A DNA stretch of 6,286 nt from Candidatus Poseidoniaceae archaeon (lineage in GTDB: Archaea; Thermoplasmatota; Poseidoniia; Poseidoniales; Poseidoniaceae), in NCBI GenBank assembly GCA_022425585.1, contig JAKMFF010000052.1:1-6286 (forward strand). Reading direction: 5' to 3'. Position numbers and translations under genes: made by a program. Under the pieces are notes generated by a model. That model made no database searches and had not been told where the DNA came from. It worked only from the letters and a program-made list of their open reading frames with translations. How positions within the stretch are numbered: the first letter of the stretch is position 1; every line of letters starts with the position of its first letter. Shown here piece by piece: positions 5,220-6,286 of the stretch.

Positions 5220-6139
5220 GTAGTTTCGCAACTCATTTGAAATTGTTCACAGTTGCAGTAATATGGGGCTTTGGTTGGCCCGCAGGTCGAGTTGTCGCTA
5301 ACGATGTTTTACCTTTCACAGCCTCGTGGATTCGTTACATTATAGCCACATTCTGTTTTTTGGCCTATCTTAAACTTTCAAAACAATGGATGTTCCCAAA
5401 TAAATCAGAATGGAAGGCATTATTCCTGATTGGGTTTTTCTCAACTTGCGTCTATCAAGCATTTTTCATGTTTGGAATGCAATATACCGCAGCAGGAGAT
5501 GCCTCACTTATGATTACCTTCAATCCTATTTTTACTGCGATATTAGCAGTTATATTCCTCAAGGAAAGTATGCACTGGAATTTAGTCACTGGGTTGTTAA
5601 TGGGTATTACTGGAGTTGGAATACTATTTTACTACTCACCAAATGTTGACATTGATTTTGTCGATCGGGCTATTGGTGACTTACTGATTGCTGGTGCAGC
5701 TCTTGCCTGGGCCTGTAATACGATATTAATGAAAAAAGCCATGACTGAAACTAAACAAAATTCGTCTAAACCATTGAACCCGTTAGAATTAACGGTGTGG
5801 TCATCTGTGGCTGGTCTGATATTGTTGACTCCAATAATGGCTGCTGAAACTATGACTCAAGGGTTTATTCTACCGAGCGCAGATGGGTGGATCGGTTTGG
5901 TATTTCTAGCAATATTTTCTACAGTTGTGGCATATGTGTGGTTCGCTGACGGAATAATCAAGATCGGCGCTTCAATGAGCGCTTTGTATGTTTACCTAGT
6001 CCCGCCATTTGGGATTTTAGGAGGATATCTACTGCTTGATGAAAAACTTGGGTTGTCCCTAGCATTTGCCTTCGTTCTCATTACTGGTGGAGTATTTGTC
6101 GCCCAGTCAAAAACTAAAAACGACAAGCAATCATCATGA
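5216..6139 (+). CDS. EamA/DMT-superfamily membrane permease (10 TM)
   Basis: The 307-aa protein has two halves of about five hydrophobic segments each, at roughly 8-25, 33-52, 67-85, 95-114, 121-139, 152-172, 188-208, 223-243, 251-272 and 277-296. This is the duplicated EamA layout. Family marks include the opening VAVIWGFGWPAGR (13-25), YTAAGDASLMITFNPIFTAI (90-109) before an E at the end of TM4 (FLKES), and the equivalent second-half stretch SMSALYVYLVPPFGILGGYL (253-272) followed by LDEKL. Members export or import amino acids, nucleosides, sugars or other small metabolites; the substrate cannot be read from sequence. The start overlaps the previous stop by 4 nt, with GGAG 8 nt upstream, indicating translational coupling. 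In this operon it could move an aromatic acid or a related metabolite, by context only. Confidence 0.92.
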   Translation: MSSFATHLKLFTVAVIWGFGWPAGRVVANDVLPFTASWIRYIIATFCFLAYLKLSKQWMFPNKSEWKALFLIGFFSTCVYQAFFMFGMQYTAAGDASLMITFNPIFTAILAVIFLKESMHWNLVTGLLMGITGVGILFYYSPNVDIDFVDRAIGDLLIAGAALAWACNTILMKKAMTETKQNSSKPLNPLELTVWSSVAGLILLTPIMAAETMTQGFILPSADGWIGLVFLAIFSTVVAYVWFADGIIKIGASMSALYVYLVPPFGILGGYLLLDEKLGLSLAFAFVLITGGVFVAQSKTKNDKQSS

Positions 6140-6161
6140 AGTTTAACCTCTTGGCCTAACC

Positions 6162-6286
6162 ATGGCGATTAAGACAGTGGCTGTTATTGGTGCTGGGACC
6201 ATGGGTGCTGGTATCGCCCAAGTTTGTGCTCAAAGTGGATGGCAAACTAACCTATTTGATGCATTTCCGGATGGCTTGGAAAAGGG
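6162..6286 (+). CDS. 3-hydroxyacyl-CoA dehydrogenase, N-terminal part (cut by window edge)
   Basis: Only 41 complete codons are visible. The translation begins MAIKTVAVIGAGTMGAGIAQ, the NAD-binding Rossmann motif GxGxMG typical of 3-hydroxyacyl-CoA dehydrogenases (FadB, PaaH and Hbd types), then VCAQSGWQTNLFDAFPDGLE with an acidic residue (D34) at the end of strand 2, as expected for NAD rather than NADP. Such enzymes oxidise (S)-3-hydroxyacyl-CoA to 3-oxoacyl-CoA in beta-oxidation and in the late steps of phenylacetate-type degradation. The gene starts 22 nt after the permease stop on the same strand; an in-frame TAA at 6144 and no other ATG fix the start at 6162. No clear Shine-Dalgarno is seen, so a leaderless transcript or readthrough translation is possible. 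Whether it is a stand-alone dehydrogenase or a fusion with enoyl-CoA hydratase cannot be seen. Confidence 0.88.
   Translation, partial: MAIKTVAVIGAGTMGAGIAQVCAQSGWQTNLFDAFPDGLEK

Noticed and set aside
5410..5649. Plus-strand 79-aa open frame inside the permease gene
   Set aside because: It is a frame-shifted shadow of a clear 10-TM protein.
6136..6161. Tiny open frame (ATG at 6136 to a TAA at 6157) before the dehydrogenase
   Set aside because: Seven codons overlapping the permease stop, with no ribosome binding site; not supportable as a gene or leader peptide.

Overview
The window looks like a piece of an archaeal chromosome, moderately AT-rich and densely packed. The best taxonomic clues are a regulator with a C-terminal bacterio-opsin-activator type helix-turn-helix (HTH_10), a family found mainly in archaea; an archaeal-style MoaC C-terminus (EKDSTGQYPNT); and Shine-Dalgarno sites of the GGTGA type that overlap the preceding stop codons. 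A marine planktonic Thermoplasmatota lineage (Poseidoniales / Marine Group II or III) is my guess, but no rRNA or other marker is present to prove it.

Layout: at the left edge a minus-strand gene, cut by the window end, encodes an FAD-dependent oxidoreductase of the geranylgeranyl-reductase superfamily (1-898). It is divergent from a plus-strand run that fills the rest of the window: moaE and moaC (molybdopterin synthase large subunit and cyclic pyranopterin monophosphate synthase), a class II fructose-1,6-bisphosphatase (glpX), and an HTH_10 regulator 4 nt behind glpX. A 53-nt gap follows, with a TATA-like stretch and a perfect 12-bp palindrome. Then comes a second tight group: a BoxB-like diiron aryl-CoA epoxidase, an unrecognised 178-aa acidic protein, a 10-TM EamA/DMT permease (4-nt ATGA overlap), and the start of a 3-hydroxyacyl-CoA dehydrogenase cut by the right edge.

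How they may work together: the first half is housekeeping (molybdenum cofactor, gluconeogenesis). The second half reads as a candidate catabolic operon, in which an O2-dependent ring epoxidase acting on an aryl-CoA thioester sits with a permease and a beta-oxidation-type dehydrogenase. The HTH_10 regulator directly upstream, with a palindrome between it and the epoxidase gene, is a plausible local switch. All six diiron ligand positions recalled for characterised BoxB are present at matching spacing. The expected reductase (BoxA) and ring hydrolase (BoxC) are not in the window. No RNA genes, CRISPR arrays, insertion sequences or origins were seen, and no stretch over 60 bases lacks a gene.
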